64,000 nucleotides of DNA from Acinetobacter rudis (GCF_031157835.1 NZ_JAVIDR010000001.1:124001-188000); one strand, 5' to 3'; counted from the first letter of the stretch, positions 9,082-20,380 are shown. Numbers and translations: made by a program. The notes: generated from the sequence alone by a model not told the origin.

Positions 9082-10365
9082 TTAGTAGGTGTATTGCAAC
9101 AATAATTGTGTGTAGCTATTTAATTTATGATCAAAAAGCTGTGAACCACCCTGCTCCATACCTTTATCTGCTTTATAAAAACCAATCAGCGGAACCACTT
9201 GTATATGCTTTGTTGGCGACCAAACTGAATAGAAATCAAGCTCATAACTACTTAAATCTTGTACAGATTTTTTAAGCGTTTCAAAGCGGTAAGCAAAAGC
9301 ACCAAACATTAAGTTTTCTAGGGGTTTAATCGAAAATGATAGTTGATGAACCTGAGTGTTTTTATTGTTGGGACCAGCATAGTTACCAGCCACCTCTCCT
9401 TGGATCCATCCCCCTAATCCAACGGTATTGCCATAAAACATGGGATCATAATGTTCAGAATAATGACTAAAGCGATACCCCCATTCAGCTGAATGTGGCG
9501 AATGAGGTACTTGATAATTGAACGCAAGATACGCTGCATTTTCATTGGATTGAGCATTATCTTGATACACCACTTCCCCTTTTAGCTGAAAATCAGGATT
9601 AAAATGATATTGCCCACGCAATGCATAATTTTTTAAATGTGCTCGGCGCGTTTGCTGCAAAGGATCATCTACATCTATCACTCCTAGATAACTTCCCCCC
9701 ACAGCAAATTTATCTTGCTGATATAAAGCATCGGCCACAAATAACTCAGCATCATACTGGGCTTTATTATTTGATTTTAAATAATATAATCCTGTGGTTA
9801 GGTTCTCTACTGGGCGGTACTGGACAACAGCACTAAAATCAAAAGCTTTCCTTGGTGCTAAATAATAAGCACCACCTCTATCGAGTGAACCATCAGCAGC
9901 AGCACGCCCTAAATTAACTGCATCTCCAGCTACCATAAATCCATCGCCTACAACAATATTTTGTCGGCCTAACGAAACATTGTAATGCTCATACGCTTGC
10001 TCAGCTGGTGTATCCTTTAAGCCAAGTGACCATTCTCCAATATTATTTCGTCGCTCATGCCCATTACTCACATGACTTGCATCACCATCACCAAAAGTTG
10101 CGGTACTGGTTGCAATCACACTGCCATATACAGCATGTTGATTAAAACTGGCATTTGCTTTTAGACCATAACTTGCAGCAAGTTCTTGCCAAGTTGTACT
10201 GGACTGTTGTACCTCAGGATTGGCATAACTTTTTTGACTATGAAATATTCCATAACTCACATCTAGATAAGGTTGAATGTGGTAATCGACTTCCGTTGCC
10301 GCTTGAATATCTGACCAGAAAAATGAGCATAGCAAGGCCAGAGCTGTTTGTTTGAACAACTTCAT
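9082..10365 (-). CDS. Outer-membrane porin-like beta-barrel protein
   Basis: 427 aa with a signal peptide (MKLFKQTALALLCSFFWSDIQA, two short pieces KLFKQTALALL and FFWSDIQA shown). The mature part alternates polar and aromatic residues in repeated strands, such as LYYLKSNNKAQYDAELF. It ends in an aromatic residue (LLLQYTY), as outer-membrane barrels do. I do not recognise the exact family; it resembles substrate-specific or alginate-export-like porins. It lies between tynA and feaB in the same orientation, so it is likely the uptake channel for the amine or its product. The role is inferred from context. Confidence 0.68.
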   Translation of the reverse strand: MKLFKQTALALLCSFFWSDIQAATEVDYHIQPYLDVSYGIFHSQKSYANPEVQQSSTTWQELAASYGLKANASFNQHAVYGSVIATSTATFGDGDASHVSNGHERRNNIGEWSLGLKDTPAEQAYEHYNVSLGRQNIVVGDGFMVAGDAVNLGRAAADGSLDRGGAYYLAPRKAFDFSAVVQYRPVENLTTGLYYLKSNNKAQYDAELFVADALYQQDKFAVGGSYLGVIDVDDPLQQTRRAHLKNYALRGQYHFNPDFQLKGEVVYQDNAQSNENAAYLAFNYQVPHSPHSAEWGYRFSHYSEHYDPMFYGNTVGLGGWIQGEVAGNYAGPNNKNTQVHQLSFSIKPLENLMFGAFAYRFETLKKSVQDLSSYELDFYSVWSPTKHIQVVPLIGFYKADKGMEQGGSQLFDHKLNSYTQLLLQYTY

Positions 10366-10426
10366 TGCTTTAATCCCTTTGATAAGTTGGGGTGAACATC
10401 CCTATTCACCCTGAACGGATAGGCCT

Positions 10427-12730
10427 TTAATGGTGGCCTTGTGATGTTTTGTCTTTCTCGTTTTCAATATTTAACGTGGGTGTCTGATCAAAGAAATTCC
10501 ACGGTTTTAACAGAGTATTGACCCATTCTGTTGGCATAATTGGCCATTCTTCAGCACGTGCCACATGTGTTGTTCCTGTGGTTAACCATACAACCAAGTC
10601 TTTATTTTCAATGCTTTGGTTATTATTGATAAATTGAGCAAGCCCAGTATCATGCGTTGAACGATTAGAATACTTACCTTCTGGATAACGTTCATCTGGA
10701 TGATATTGAGTAACCCAAATTTGTTTATCCATAAAGTTAAGTCGTTTAAACAACCACTCATCAGGACTAAATTGGGCACCTTTGGCAATAGGATGCGTTC
10801 CTCCAGCAAATGGAATCAATTGATAAGATACTGGATTACCCATTCGATTTTCTTTATTCAAGTTACTGATCAGACGAATTGTTGATGGATCAAATTTCTC
10901 CGCAGCATTCTTTTCATTATCAATAACTTTACTATCAATTTGCATACTACTACTGCGAACACCACCATCTGTTGTTGCTTTAATGACTGGGTCCATATGC
11001 ACAAAGCTATTTTCACTTCCATCAATATCTAAATCTAACCGATAGTTATAAATATGTTGATGGGTCGTACCCACAATATTATGATCAATCAATGTTCCAT
11101 ACTTCGTATCTTCTTTTGCTGTAGGATCATGCATGGTTCTTGCCTTAACGCCTTTTACTGCCTCAATCCCTGTTGCTCCAGCATTAATACCAATAACACC
11201 ATTTTGTGCAAAAACCCAATCAAACATATAATCATAATTTCCGACAGTACTAATCCAGCGCACAACCAATTCACGGCGTTCCTCACTGGCATCTTGATCG
11301 CCAAAAATCTCCTTATGCTTATATTCTGGCCCTGCATAACGCTCAAATACTGCAATGGCATTCGGAATAACTTGTGGCTGACCTTTATAATCAGCAATTA
11401 CTGCATCTAAAATGACTGCATTATCGGGGGCATCTTTTCCAATATGAATTGGTGATGTAAGCGTCCCCATACCATATTCACCAGAATCTAAATACGATTT
11501 AAAATACCAACCCAGCTCAGGATCACCATAAGGTACGACCATTCCCCCCAAGCTGCCCTCATACATGACCTTTCTTTTGACACCTTTGTCTTTATAAGTC
11601 ACAGTCGAAAGCTGTAGTCCCACACGTGAATCTAAAGCAATATGGAAACACCAATTTCCCCAATGTACAGTTTGACCAGAAATTGAAAAGTTTTTACCTT
11701 CTGGCTCAATAATATTGAGTGGCTTAACAGGTTTCTTCGTATTTTTACTCATATATGGTCTTTCAGTCATTGGAACTGGAATTAAAGCAGCTTCTTCAAT
11801 GCGAATTACTTTTTTCTGATTTAGATCAACCACAGCAACTAAATTTTCAATGGGATGCGCCCAGTAATTACCATCCCCAATATCAAGATACGATACCACC
11901 TTTAAAACGTTAAGCTCTTTATTTAAACCATCTTTACCGCCAAAGTATCCAACAGTGAGAGGATTAGCAATCACCTTGGTCACATCGTTAATACCTCGTT
12001 TCTTCAGCGCCTTTTTGTAGTCTTCACTATTTTCAATTGCCTTTTGTACTGTTTCAAAATCATCAAGCAAAATCATTCCATGCGTATTCTCAAGCACTTT
12101 CCATTGAGTAACTTCTTTACGATTTAAATCGACCTCTCCTTCAATGGCCTGATTCCCTTTTAAGATATTAAAAGTAGCAATTCTATTTTCATTAAATGTC
12201 TTGCCATTAATAAAAAAGTCCCAAACTTTATCTTTATTGGGTTGTTTGAGTTTAAGTTCTGCGAATCGCATATTTGGATAGGCATATTGAGACTGTTGAA
12301 TAATTTCATAGGCTGCTTTTAATTCAGCAGCACTTAGACTATTTAAAGGATGTGGAGCACTCTCCACCACAAATGTTTGATCTAAACCAGATTGAAATAC
12401 TTCATTAATAAAATGAGTACTTACTACTGCTTGGCCGTTTTTCTCTAACAAAGGAACACTCAGTTTAAGCGCTTTACCATTAACCAAAACTGTATCTGAA
12501 TTAGGTTTGGCACGAACAGTGAGGGAACCCTTAGAGATAATATAACTATTTGTAAAATCGTCCTTTTTAACCTGAGCACCAAAATCACTCATGTTTTGAT
12601 ATAAAGGAACCATTTCTGCAGCTTGTCCATGTGCATGTGCTTGCTGTTGTAATGCTAAAACTGCTGCAATTGCAGTCAAATTTAATCCAATCGCCTTCTT
12701 CACAGCTTTATATCGTTTATTCTGACGCAT
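10427..12730 (-). CDS. tynA: Periplasmic copper (primary-amine) oxidase
   Basis: 767 aa, close to E. coli TynA. Copper and topaquinone (TPQ) amine oxidases convert primary arylalkylamines (tyramine, phenethylamine, tryptamine) to the aldehyde, ammonia and H2O2. The signal region is LNLTAIAAVLALQQQAHAH, so it acts in the periplasm. It has an N-terminal copper-amine-oxidase-like extension as in TynA. The TPQ precursor Tyr is in TVGNYDYMFDW. Copper ligands are in THQHIYNYRLD and the later TTHVARAEEWP. AGGATG precedes the ATG. It is followed by the porin and feaB and preceded by feaR, the arrangement expected for an aromatic amine module. Confidence 0.92.
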   Translation of the reverse strand: MRQNKRYKAVKKAIGLNLTAIAAVLALQQQAHAHGQAAEMVPLYQNMSDFGAQVKKDDFTNSYIISKGSLTVRAKPNSDTVLVNGKALKLSVPLLEKNGQAVVSTHFINEVFQSGLDQTFVVESAPHPLNSLSAAELKAAYEIIQQSQYAYPNMRFAELKLKQPNKDKVWDFFINGKTFNENRIATFNILKGNQAIEGEVDLNRKEVTQWKVLENTHGMILLDDFETVQKAIENSEDYKKALKKRGINDVTKVIANPLTVGYFGGKDGLNKELNVLKVVSYLDIGDGNYWAHPIENLVAVVDLNQKKVIRIEEAALIPVPMTERPYMSKNTKKPVKPLNIIEPEGKNFSISGQTVHWGNWCFHIALDSRVGLQLSTVTYKDKGVKRKVMYEGSLGGMVVPYGDPELGWYFKSYLDSGEYGMGTLTSPIHIGKDAPDNAVILDAVIADYKGQPQVIPNAIAVFERYAGPEYKHKEIFGDQDASEERRELVVRWISTVGNYDYMFDWVFAQNGVIGINAGATGIEAVKGVKARTMHDPTAKEDTKYGTLIDHNIVGTTHQHIYNYRLDLDIDGSENSFVHMDPVIKATTDGGVRSSSMQIDSKVIDNEKNAAEKFDPSTIRLISNLNKENRMGNPVSYQLIPFAGGTHPIAKGAQFSPDEWLFKRLNFMDKQIWVTQYHPDERYPEGKYSNRSTHDTGLAQFINNNQSIENKDLVVWLTTGTTHVARAEEWPIMPTEWVNTLLKPWNFFDQTPTLNIENEKDKTSQGHH

Positions 12731-13026
12731 GGTTTACATCCTGTATTTTCGCATCCAATGACTGTCTTAAAGCCAATCGAAAAGTCCAACTTTTCTCAGA
12801 TTAACTAATCAACTCGTTCTTTATTCAAAGCTGTATAAGCTACATATACAGCTTTGTATTTGATACGTTAATTTGATCACTTTTCAGACTTTACATTCTT
12901 GTCTATCAATGACCTCAATGCAGTCAAAACATGACATTTTACTAAGAGAGAACCATAGTCCAAGACCCCAATATTGAATACTCAATACGACAAGCAAAAA
13001 AACAGCAATTTTAAGCAAATATGCTT
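12731..13026. other. Noncoding feaR-tynA intergenic region
   Basis: 296 bases, AT-rich, without a convincing gene. It should contain the tynA promoter and FeaR sites, but I could not single out a repeated motif. Confidence 0.4.
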
Positions 13027-13947
13027 CTACTTTTCTGTTGCATCCCTAAATTTACTTGGTGAAATACCGTAAATACGTTTAAAAATTTTGGAAAAGTGAG
13101 CACTATCTGAGAATCCCCATTTAAGCGCAATTTCTGTAATAGACAGCTTTTTATTCTTCGCATCTTTAAGTTCAAACTGTATCTTTTCTAATCGCCTCAT
13201 TTGGATATACTTATTTACAGATTGCTGTTCAAAAATAAATAGCCGATATAAATGCCTTAATGACACGCCTATATGGTCTGCAACAGTTTGTGGAGAAAGC
13301 TGTGTATGTGATAAATTTTCTAAAATAAAACGTTCCGCTTTTAGTTTTAATGAGTCTACAAACTGAGTATTTTTATAATGTATCGTTGGTTTAAGTAAAG
13401 CAATTAATGCATCTTCAAAAGCATTTCCATCTTCCTTGGCATACCAAACTTCAATATTATCTCTAGAAATTGTTTGCAGCATGTTTTTAAGTAAATGAGC
13501 ACTCATGTTATGACTAATCAATTTACCAAAGTGTGCTGTAGTAATACCCTGTTTAAATAGCTTGTCACGAGAAAGATGTACTGAAATATGGCTAAATAAG
13601 CCCTGAGGATACATCGCTATATGTTCGTCAGAATCGAGTAATACTATATCGCCTTCACTTAAAAACAAAGTTTCATTGCGATATTTTAAAAGCATTCGCC
13701 CTGTATATTGTAAAATCAAAAAACAAAATTTATCTTTTACTCGATCCAAAATACCAGGATGTCTTTCAATAAAACTGGCATTACTTTTAATAAATGCAAT
13801 TTCTGTGCTGCCGAGTAAAAAGGAGTTCACTTCACCAATAAACAAAGCACTCTGTCCATCAAATCGGGTTTCAAACTCACCACAAACCCCTTGAATATGC
13901 TGTGTCCATGTACTAATTTCATTTTGAATTACCTGTCTCACATCCAT
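13027..13947 (-). CDS. feaR: AraC-family activator of aromatic amine catabolism
   Basis: 306 aa from the ATG at 13947 (GAGG three bases upstream); a TTG three codons earlier is an alternative. The N-terminal domain is of the AraC-binding-domain-like type (FCFLILQYTGRMLLKYRN). The C-terminal AraC helix-turn-helix pair is seen in LSPQTVADHIGVSLRHLYRLF and ALKWGFSDSAHFSKIFKRIY. In E. coli FeaR activates tynA and feaB. Its place directly upstream of tynA in the same direction supports the same job. Named from family resemblance plus context. Confidence 0.8.
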   Translation of the reverse strand: MDVRQVIQNEISTWTQHIQGVCGEFETRFDGQSALFIGEVNSFLLGSTEIAFIKSNASFIERHPGILDRVKDKFCFLILQYTGRMLLKYRNETLFLSEGDIVLLDSDEHIAMYPQGLFSHISVHLSRDKLFKQGITTAHFGKLISHNMSAHLLKNMLQTISRDNIEVWYAKEDGNAFEDALIALLKPTIHYKNTQFVDSLKLKAERFILENLSHTQLSPQTVADHIGVSLRHLYRLFIFEQQSVNKYIQMRRLEKIQFELKDAKNKKLSITEIALKWGFSDSAHFSKIFKRIYGISPSKFRDATEK

Positions 13948-14068
13948 GTACCTCAACAGAAATAAATGAAAGCTTGAGTGGCTGCTTAGCAGTTACGCAT
14001 CAATGTATCTGCTTAAACAGCCCTCGCTTAACAATAAATCACGTCCTTGATCAATTGCTTTTTTCAAT

Positions 14069-15028
<960 letters not shown>

Positions 15029-15089
15029 TCACTCCTGAATTTATTTTCTACTATCCTGTGTTTGATATCGCCTCAAACAAATAAAGCAT

Positions 15090-16043
15090 TTAAATATCTA
15101 AAACTAACCTTGCCGATTTTGAACGAGAACAACAGACCAATATTTGTTCGTTACTGATTTTTTCCTCATCAGTAAAATACACATCACGATGATCAGGCTC
15201 ACCCTCAATCACATCACACATACAAGTCCCACAAACCCCTTGCTCACATGACATTTCAATCTCAATTCCTTCACGTGCTAAAGCATGTAAAATGGTTTCC
15301 TCAGCATGCACCAAAATAGTTTTTCCACTGCGCTGTGCCACCACTTCAAATGCATCACCACTGGTTTCAACATCGACTTGAAAGTGTTCTTTGTGAATTT
15401 GCTGCTCAGGAAAGTGCTGAGTGGTAGCTAAATTAATCATCCAATCCATAAAACCATTTGGGCCACAAGTATAGATGTGGCTATCTTTACGAATATCTTG
15501 AATGGCTGTTTGGAAAAACTCGCGATGATTTGCCCCTGCCGATTTAAAATGAAACCTTGTAAAAGCGCTTAATACACCCTTTTTTATTTCATCGACAAAA
15601 GCACATTGCTCAGGGCTTGTCCCACAGTAGTGCAACTCAAAAGATGCACCTTGGTGATATAACTGATAGGCCATGGTGATTAAGGGCGTAATGCCTATAC
15701 CACCACCCACCAAAATGGTATGTGGAGATTGCAAAAGTGGAAATAAATTTTTCGGTTCACTCACTTGAAGCTGGCTACCCACCTTTAAGTCGTCAAAAGC
15801 ACACACTGAACCACCACGAGACTCCGCATCTCGTAAAATTCCTAAACGGAATCGCCCTGTATCGTTTGGGTTCTGACAAAGTGAGTATTGTCGTACCATA
15901 CCATTTGGCAAATGCACATCAATATGCGCTCCCGCTTCAACTTTTGGTAATGCCACTGGATCAGTTGACTCAAGTTCAATGACTGCAACATTTCCACCTT
16001 CAACATGATGGTTTCTGACAAGCACGTTATAAAGTATTGTCAT
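15090..16043 (-). CDS. iacF: Oxygenase reductase (PDR/VanB type, FMN and [2Fe-2S])
   Basis: 317 aa electron-transfer protein. Order: flavin domain (RQYSLCQNPND), NAD domain (ILVGGGIGITPLITMAY and YTCGPNGFMDWMI), and C-terminal plant-type ferredoxin with the cluster motif CEQGVCGTCMC and a final Cys in ILVCCSR. It passes electrons from NAD(P)H to the Rieske oxygenase IacCD encoded upstream. GGGAG precedes the ATG. Position between iacE and iacG supports the name. Confidence 0.87.
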   Translation of the reverse strand: MTILYNVLVRNHHVEGGNVAVIELESTDPVALPKVEAGAHIDVHLPNGMVRQYSLCQNPNDTGRFRLGILRDAESRGGSVCAFDDLKVGSQLQVSEPKNLFPLLQSPHTILVGGGIGITPLITMAYQLYHQGASFELHYCGTSPEQCAFVDEIKKGVLSAFTRFHFKSAGANHREFFQTAIQDIRKDSHIYTCGPNGFMDWMINLATTQHFPEQQIHKEHFQVDVETSGDAFEVVAQRSGKTILVHAEETILHALAREGIEIEMSCEQGVCGTCMCDVIEGEPDHRDVYFTDEEKISNEQILVCCSRSKSARLVLDI

Positions 16044-16077
16044 GATTTATCTCCCTATTATGCGTTTAAGCAACGAC

Positions 16078-16815
16078 TTAACGCATAAATAATCCACCGT
16101 TAATATCCCATGTGGCACCTGTTACAAATGCTGCATTGGGACTTGCCAATAGCACACAAGTTTCGGCAATGAACGTCATACTTCCCAAAGCTTTGACTGG
16201 AATATTTTGGATGAATTGTTCCATTTTCTCATCGGATACAACCTGATGTACGATTGGAGATTCCATTGGCCCTGGCGCAATGGCATTAACAGTCACACCT
16301 TTGGCAGCAAATTCTTTAGCAAAGATTTTAGTCAAAGTCACAATGGCTCCTTTAGTTGCTGCATAGTGAGCACCTGTTGCTGTTCCACCATTTTGTCCAG
16401 CTAAAGAGGCCATATTTATAATTCGACCATAGCCTTGATCTGCCATAAACTTGCCTAAAATTTGACAAGCTTGGAATGTGCCACGTTGATTAACCTGCGT
16501 TACCCAATCAAAGTCAGCAGCACTAATCTCTAATACTGGGGTTGCTTTGGTTACAGTGGCATTGTTAATGAGTACATCAAGCTTGGTAAATTTCTCTTTA
16601 ATCCACTGCACAGCTGCATAAAAATCTGCCTCAACGGAGATATCAAGCTTCAACGCAAATATATTATCTGCGTAGGCACTACGAGATTTTGCATGTTCTG
16701 CTTTCTCCAATGTACTGGCTGAAACAATGACTTGATGCCCTTGAGCTGCAAAATACTCCGCAATTACATTCCCTAAACCAGACGCTGCACCTGTAACTAA
16801 AACGACTTGTTGCAT
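16078..16815 (-). CDS. iacE: Short-chain dehydrogenase/reductase of the iac pathway
   Basis: 245-aa SDR with the nucleotide motif VTGAASGLGNV near the N-terminus, the INNAT segment, and the catalytic YAATK (Tyr-x-x-x-Lys) preceded by the Ser of MASLAG. Reported IacE proteins act early in indole-3-acetate breakdown, together with IacA, on the hydroxylated intermediate. GGAG precedes the ATG. The gene is packed 10 bases after iacD, consistent with one transcript. Confidence 0.83.
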   Translation of the reverse strand: MQQVVLVTGAASGLGNVIAEYFAAQGHQVIVSASTLEKAEHAKSRSAYADNIFALKLDISVEADFYAAVQWIKEKFTKLDVLINNATVTKATPVLEISAADFDWVTQVNQRGTFQACQILGKFMADQGYGRIINMASLAGQNGGTATGAHYAATKGAIVTLTKIFAKEFAAKGVTVNAIAPGPMESPIVHQVVSDEKMEQFIQNIPVKALGSMTFIAETCVLLASPNAAFVTGATWDINGGLFMR

Positions 16816-16824
16816 CTTTCTCTC

Positions 16825-17310
16825 CTAAAGAATGTAACTAATACCCGCCAAAGTATCGGTCGAGTTTACTAAGTTGATAATTTTTCGATTAATTTTAAAT
16901 CCTTGCTCTGCATCACGAAGCAAATAAAACGTCACATCGGCTGTATAATGTTTTATATTTTCCTTGCGAAATTCACGTAAATTTTGCGCACAACGTAGCA
17001 CTACAACACCATCTTGATCTTGAATAATGCGTATACGAGAAACACTACGTACCGTATTGGCTCTTGGGGAAGTTGAAATCGCTTCACCATTTTCTAATCG
17101 TTGTACACGCAATTTACGCATATGGTCATTGTCATAAGCATAGTTCAAGTTGTTTTCATAATCGGTTAATGTGGGATCGATTGGTATGATATATATACCT
17201 TTTTCATCCCAGAGCTTAAGCCACTCATCATGCTCAGAATGATCCAACATGTCAGCTTCGGCCCAGATGAATGCTGTTACTTCATTGAGTAAATTTAAAT
17301 CCATTTTCAT
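16825..17310 (-). CDS. iacD: Ring-hydroxylating dioxygenase small (beta) subunit
   Basis: 161 aa, the usual size of Rieske dioxygenase beta subunits (NTF2-like fold). Conserved-looking stretches are AFIWAEADMLDHSEHDEWL at the start and SRIRIIQDQDGVVVLRCAQN in the middle. It assembles with the alpha subunit encoded just upstream (11-base gap). GGGGAAG precedes the ATG. Confidence 0.85.
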   Translation of the reverse strand: MKMDLNLLNEVTAFIWAEADMLDHSEHDEWLKLWDEKGIYIIPIDPTLTDYENNLNYAYDNDHMRKLRVQRLENGEAISTSPRANTVRSVSRIRIIQDQDGVVVLRCAQNLREFRKENIKHYTADVTFYLLRDAEQGFKINRKIINLVNSTDTLAGISYIL

Positions 17311-17320
17311 TGTCTTCCCC

Positions 17321-18598
17321 TTAAGCCGTCATTAACTTTTTCCACTGCTGATAAGCAGCACGCATCCCAGTTTCAGCACTTACATCGCTTTTTAAGCCAT
17401 CTTCGGTTTTCACTTCACTTGGTAGTCCACGATTCAACATAATCCATAAATCTTGGCCAGCATCAGCACCACGTTGTACTCGCTCCCACGCTTCTGCATC
17501 ATCTGGCGTACCAAAGCCAAATGGGCCTTGAAAATGCTCATGTAAACGTAATCGATATTGGTTTGCAATTTGCGGACCGCCCTGCATCGTTATGACTGAA
17601 TGATGGATTTCAGTTTCATCAACTGAAATAGGTTGCATCACACGGAAAAAAGCCATAGAACAAGCAATATTTGGAAATAAGTTCAGGTTGAAACCAGAAC
17701 CACCTACTGCACGCACAATACGGCGAACTTCAAGCTCTCCATGACCTTCATCTCTTAAAGCCTGAGCAAGTTCCTCAAATCGCTCTTGGATTGGGCGCTC
17801 CATTAGTTCTTCTTCTAAATCGATTAATTCAGGAATCATGACCATCACACTGTGACCATTACCCAAATCTTCAACAAAACCTGGTTGATTTTCAAAGTTA
17901 AATAATTCTTCTGTCTTGTCATCAACGGAACTTAAGAATGATTTATGCACTAAAGGGAAATGGTAAGCATCTGTGGTATTTTCCAACTGAATTTTCCAGT
18001 TGCCAGGAAAACGGAAACGATGTTCACCCAAAACTTTGATTGGATAACCTGCACCTTGTTTCATGAACAAATCAATCCATTTTTTTGCAGCACCTAAGAA
18101 ATCTTCTAAAGGTTCAATATCTTGTTTAAAGCTGGCAAAGATCATTCCATTATATTCTTCTACACGTAGACTAATTAAAGGAAATTCAGACTTATCAAGA
18201 CATTCACCATAGCTCTCAGGTGATGGTACTCCACGTAGAGAACCGTCTAAAGCATAACTCCAGCCATGGTATGGACAAACAAAACTATTGGTCTTGCCTT
18301 TTTTATGCTCACAAACAGTCGCTGCACGATGTCGGCAACGATTTAATAAAACATGTACTTTTTTCTTACGATCCCGCACAACAACCACAGGTTGTTGACC
18401 AATATTTATGGTTTTATAACTACCACCTTCTGGAATTTCACTTGCATGTGCAACCCAAACCCAAGTGCTGTAATAGATTTTTTCCATTTCTTCATCAAAG
18501 ATCGCTTTGTCCTTATATAAAGAAGTATGTACACGATCACTTTGAACTAACTCGTTGTAATCAATATCTATATTTTGCATGGGAATTATACTGTTCAT
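17321..18598 (-). CDS. iacC: Ring-hydroxylating dioxygenase large (alpha) subunit
   Basis: 425 aa from the ATG at 18598, which has AAGGA eight bases upstream; an upstream ATG at 18625 lacks one. The N-terminal Rieske domain carries CRHRAATVCE and CPYHGWSYALDG (Cys-x-His and Cys-x2-His ligands). The catalytic domain has the mononuclear iron motif in NTTDAYHFPLVHKSF. In the iac route the IacCD oxygenase acts on the oxidised indole intermediate on the way to catechol. Context on both sides matches iac clusters. Confidence 0.88.
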   Translation of the reverse strand: MNSIIPMQNIDIDYNELVQSDRVHTSLYKDKAIFDEEMEKIYYSTWVWVAHASEIPEGGSYKTINIGQQPVVVVRDRKKKVHVLLNRCRHRAATVCEHKKGKTNSFVCPYHGWSYALDGSLRGVPSPESYGECLDKSEFPLISLRVEEYNGMIFASFKQDIEPLEDFLGAAKKWIDLFMKQGAGYPIKVLGEHRFRFPGNWKIQLENTTDAYHFPLVHKSFLSSVDDKTEELFNFENQPGFVEDLGNGHSVMVMIPELIDLEEELMERPIQERFEELAQALRDEGHGELEVRRIVRAVGGSGFNLNLFPNIACSMAFFRVMQPISVDETEIHHSVITMQGGPQIANQYRLRLHEHFQGPFGFGTPDDAEAWERVQRGADAGQDLWIMLNRGLPSEVKTEDGLKSDVSAETGMRAAYQQWKKLMTA

Positions 18599-18628
18599 AT
18601 CAGTTATCCTTTTCAATCTATCCATAAT

Positions 18629-19156
18629 TTATTGCTGAGACGGTACTGGCAATTCGGCTGTACTATCCCAATGCGAGATTGGGCGACTAAAAATGTTTTC
18701 AGTCTGAAAATGTTTGATCTTCCAACAACCATCTGTTTGTTGTTTAAACTGCACAATAAGTTTTGCAGCATTTAGGTGGCTCTGATTGTTCTGAAAACTT
18801 GAGGTTTGCAACATTAACCAAGTGCCATGAGCTTGATCCGCTTGAACATAAATTTGCTCTGAGCTGACAAAATGAGCATTCATCACAAAATGAGATTCTT
18901 GCTTGGTATAACTTTTGAACATGTCAAAAATAGCTTGCCAAGACTCATGACGACCAAAAGACTGGCGGTACTTATCACCTATCCCTTCCCAAATACTGTC
19001 CAAATCAAAAAGAGCCATTAATTCATTAAGATCTGTCTGCGCATTTAAACCATCACAAATTTCCATATAGCGATTTATACAGTTACGAATCGCATTTTGT
19101 GCTTCAAGCTGTTGTAATCTCTGTAAAAGGTTCTTTATATCAATTGGATCGTCCAT
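18629..19156 (-). CDS. iacI: SnoaL/NTF2-like protein of the iac cluster
   Basis: 175 aa, SnoaL-like. It begins with a helical segment (QRLQQLEAQNAIRNCINRYM) and continues with the WEGIGDKYRQSFGRHESW and SHFVMNAHFVS pattern common in SnoaL_4 and ring-hydroxylating beta-like folds. It lies between iacA and iacC. The name iacI is given by context and fold; the exact role in the pathway is not established here. It could alternatively be counted as a beta-subunit-like accessory gene. Confidence 0.65.
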   Translation of the reverse strand: MDDPIDIKNLLQRLQQLEAQNAIRNCINRYMEICDGLNAQTDLNELMALFDLDSIWEGIGDKYRQSFGRHESWQAIFDMFKSYTKQESHFVMNAHFVSSEQIYVQADQAHGTWLMLQTSSFQNNQSHLNAAKLIVQFKQQTDGCWKIKHFQTENIFSRPISHWDSTAELPVPSQQ

Positions 19157-19195
19157 ATCATCTTTCTCTACATATGACTCACGCTAGCATTTGAC

Positions 19196-20362
19196 TTACA
19201 AATAACCTGGAGTTGGTTTCATGCCGAAGCTGACTAAACCTGCATTTTGCAGCGTTGCATCCCCCATAAAGGCATGTTGAGTCACCACATTGCTGTCATT
19301 GACGAAACGACTAAAAGGATTATTCGTATAGATAGCGGTCATGCCTGCAAGCATCTGCATTTTTCGTGTCACTCGTGCGCACACCCGTGCAACATGAGTA
19401 CATGACAAACGCATGTCGCTAATTTGTTCTGTAGTAGGCGTATGACCAGCAACAATACCGTCCCAAACTGTTTGCATCGTGTCATAAAACCAATGACGAG
19501 CCGCTTTAAATTCAGCCTCAGCTTGTGCAAACTCATACTGTGTAACAGGCCGCCCAGCAATTTCCGCACCACCCGTAATGGATGATTTTGCTGGAGCTAA
19601 TTGTTGAAATTCTTCTAAAGCTGCAGCGGCAACACCAATACCCACAACAGTTAATACCTGTGTTGCCAATGACAATGAAGGATATTTAAAAAAAGGTTCT
19701 GGTCGTTTTGATGGCTCACCACGTACAAAGGTCCACTCTTTTTTTACGAGTACATCCTTCACAACTAAATCATGACTTCCAGTGCCTTTTAGCCCAACAG
19801 TATCCCAAGTCATTTCAATAGCAACTTCAGATGCAGGCATAACTGCCATCCGTGGTAGGCCTTGAGTTTCATTGTTTTTTTGCGGAGAAATTCCAACACC
19901 AACAATATCTGCCCCCATGCAACCACTCGAAAATTTCCAGCGCCCATTGACTATGACGCCATCTTTAGTCACTTCTGCGGGTTGCGGTGGGAATATTCCA
20001 CCTGCAAAGACCAAATCTGGACTATCTTTATAGAGTTGTTCTAGTGTTGATTCAGGTAGGCTACCAAGATACGCAGGGCTCATACCAAAACTTGCAACCC
20101 AACCTACAGAACCATCTGCTTTAGAAAGCTTTTCAATCAATTCACAAAATTGTTTGGGTGACCATTCGTTCCCACCAAAACATTTGGGTACAAAAGCACG
20201 ATAAACACCAATCTCTTTTAATTTATGAATGATGTCTTGACTCACATAGGCTTGCTGATCGAACTCACCACTACATGCACGTTGACGAATTTCCTGACAC
20301 AAAGCTTCCAATTCAGTTGTATTACTGTCCATCACAAATTCCTTTGTAGATAAAGTATTCAT
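19196..20362 (-). CDS. iacA: Indole-3-acetate monooxygenase (acyl-CoA-dehydrogenase fold)
   Basis: 388 aa, flavin-dependent monooxygenase with acyl-CoA-dehydrogenase architecture. N-terminal helical domain (QDIIHKLKEIGVYRAFVPK, SKADGSVGWVASFGM), beta domain (GRWKFSSGCMGADIVGVG), and C-terminal helical bundle (YEFAQAEAEFKAARHWFYD). IacA uses reduced flavin from IacG to hydroxylate the indole ring of indole-3-acetate, the first committed step. In Acinetobacter it is also known to turn indole into indigo precursors. Two ATGs (20362 and 20332) both have AAGGA upstream. The gene follows iacH by 18 bases. Confidence 0.87.
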   Translation of the reverse strand: MNTLSTKEFVMDSNTTELEALCQEIRQRACSGEFDQQAYVSQDIIHKLKEIGVYRAFVPKCFGGNEWSPKQFCELIEKLSKADGSVGWVASFGMSPAYLGSLPESTLEQLYKDSPDLVFAGGIFPPQPAEVTKDGVIVNGRWKFSSGCMGADIVGVGISPQKNNETQGLPRMAVMPASEVAIEMTWDTVGLKGTGSHDLVVKDVLVKKEWTFVRGEPSKRPEPFFKYPSLSLATQVLTVVGIGVAAAALEEFQQLAPAKSSITGGAEIAGRPVTQYEFAQAEAEFKAARHWFYDTMQTVWDGIVAGHTPTTEQISDMRLSCTHVARVCARVTRKMQMLAGMTAIYTNNPFSRFVNDSNVVTQHAFMGDATLQNAGLVSFGMKPTPGYL

Positions 20363-20380
20363 TCCCTAATTCCTTGTCTT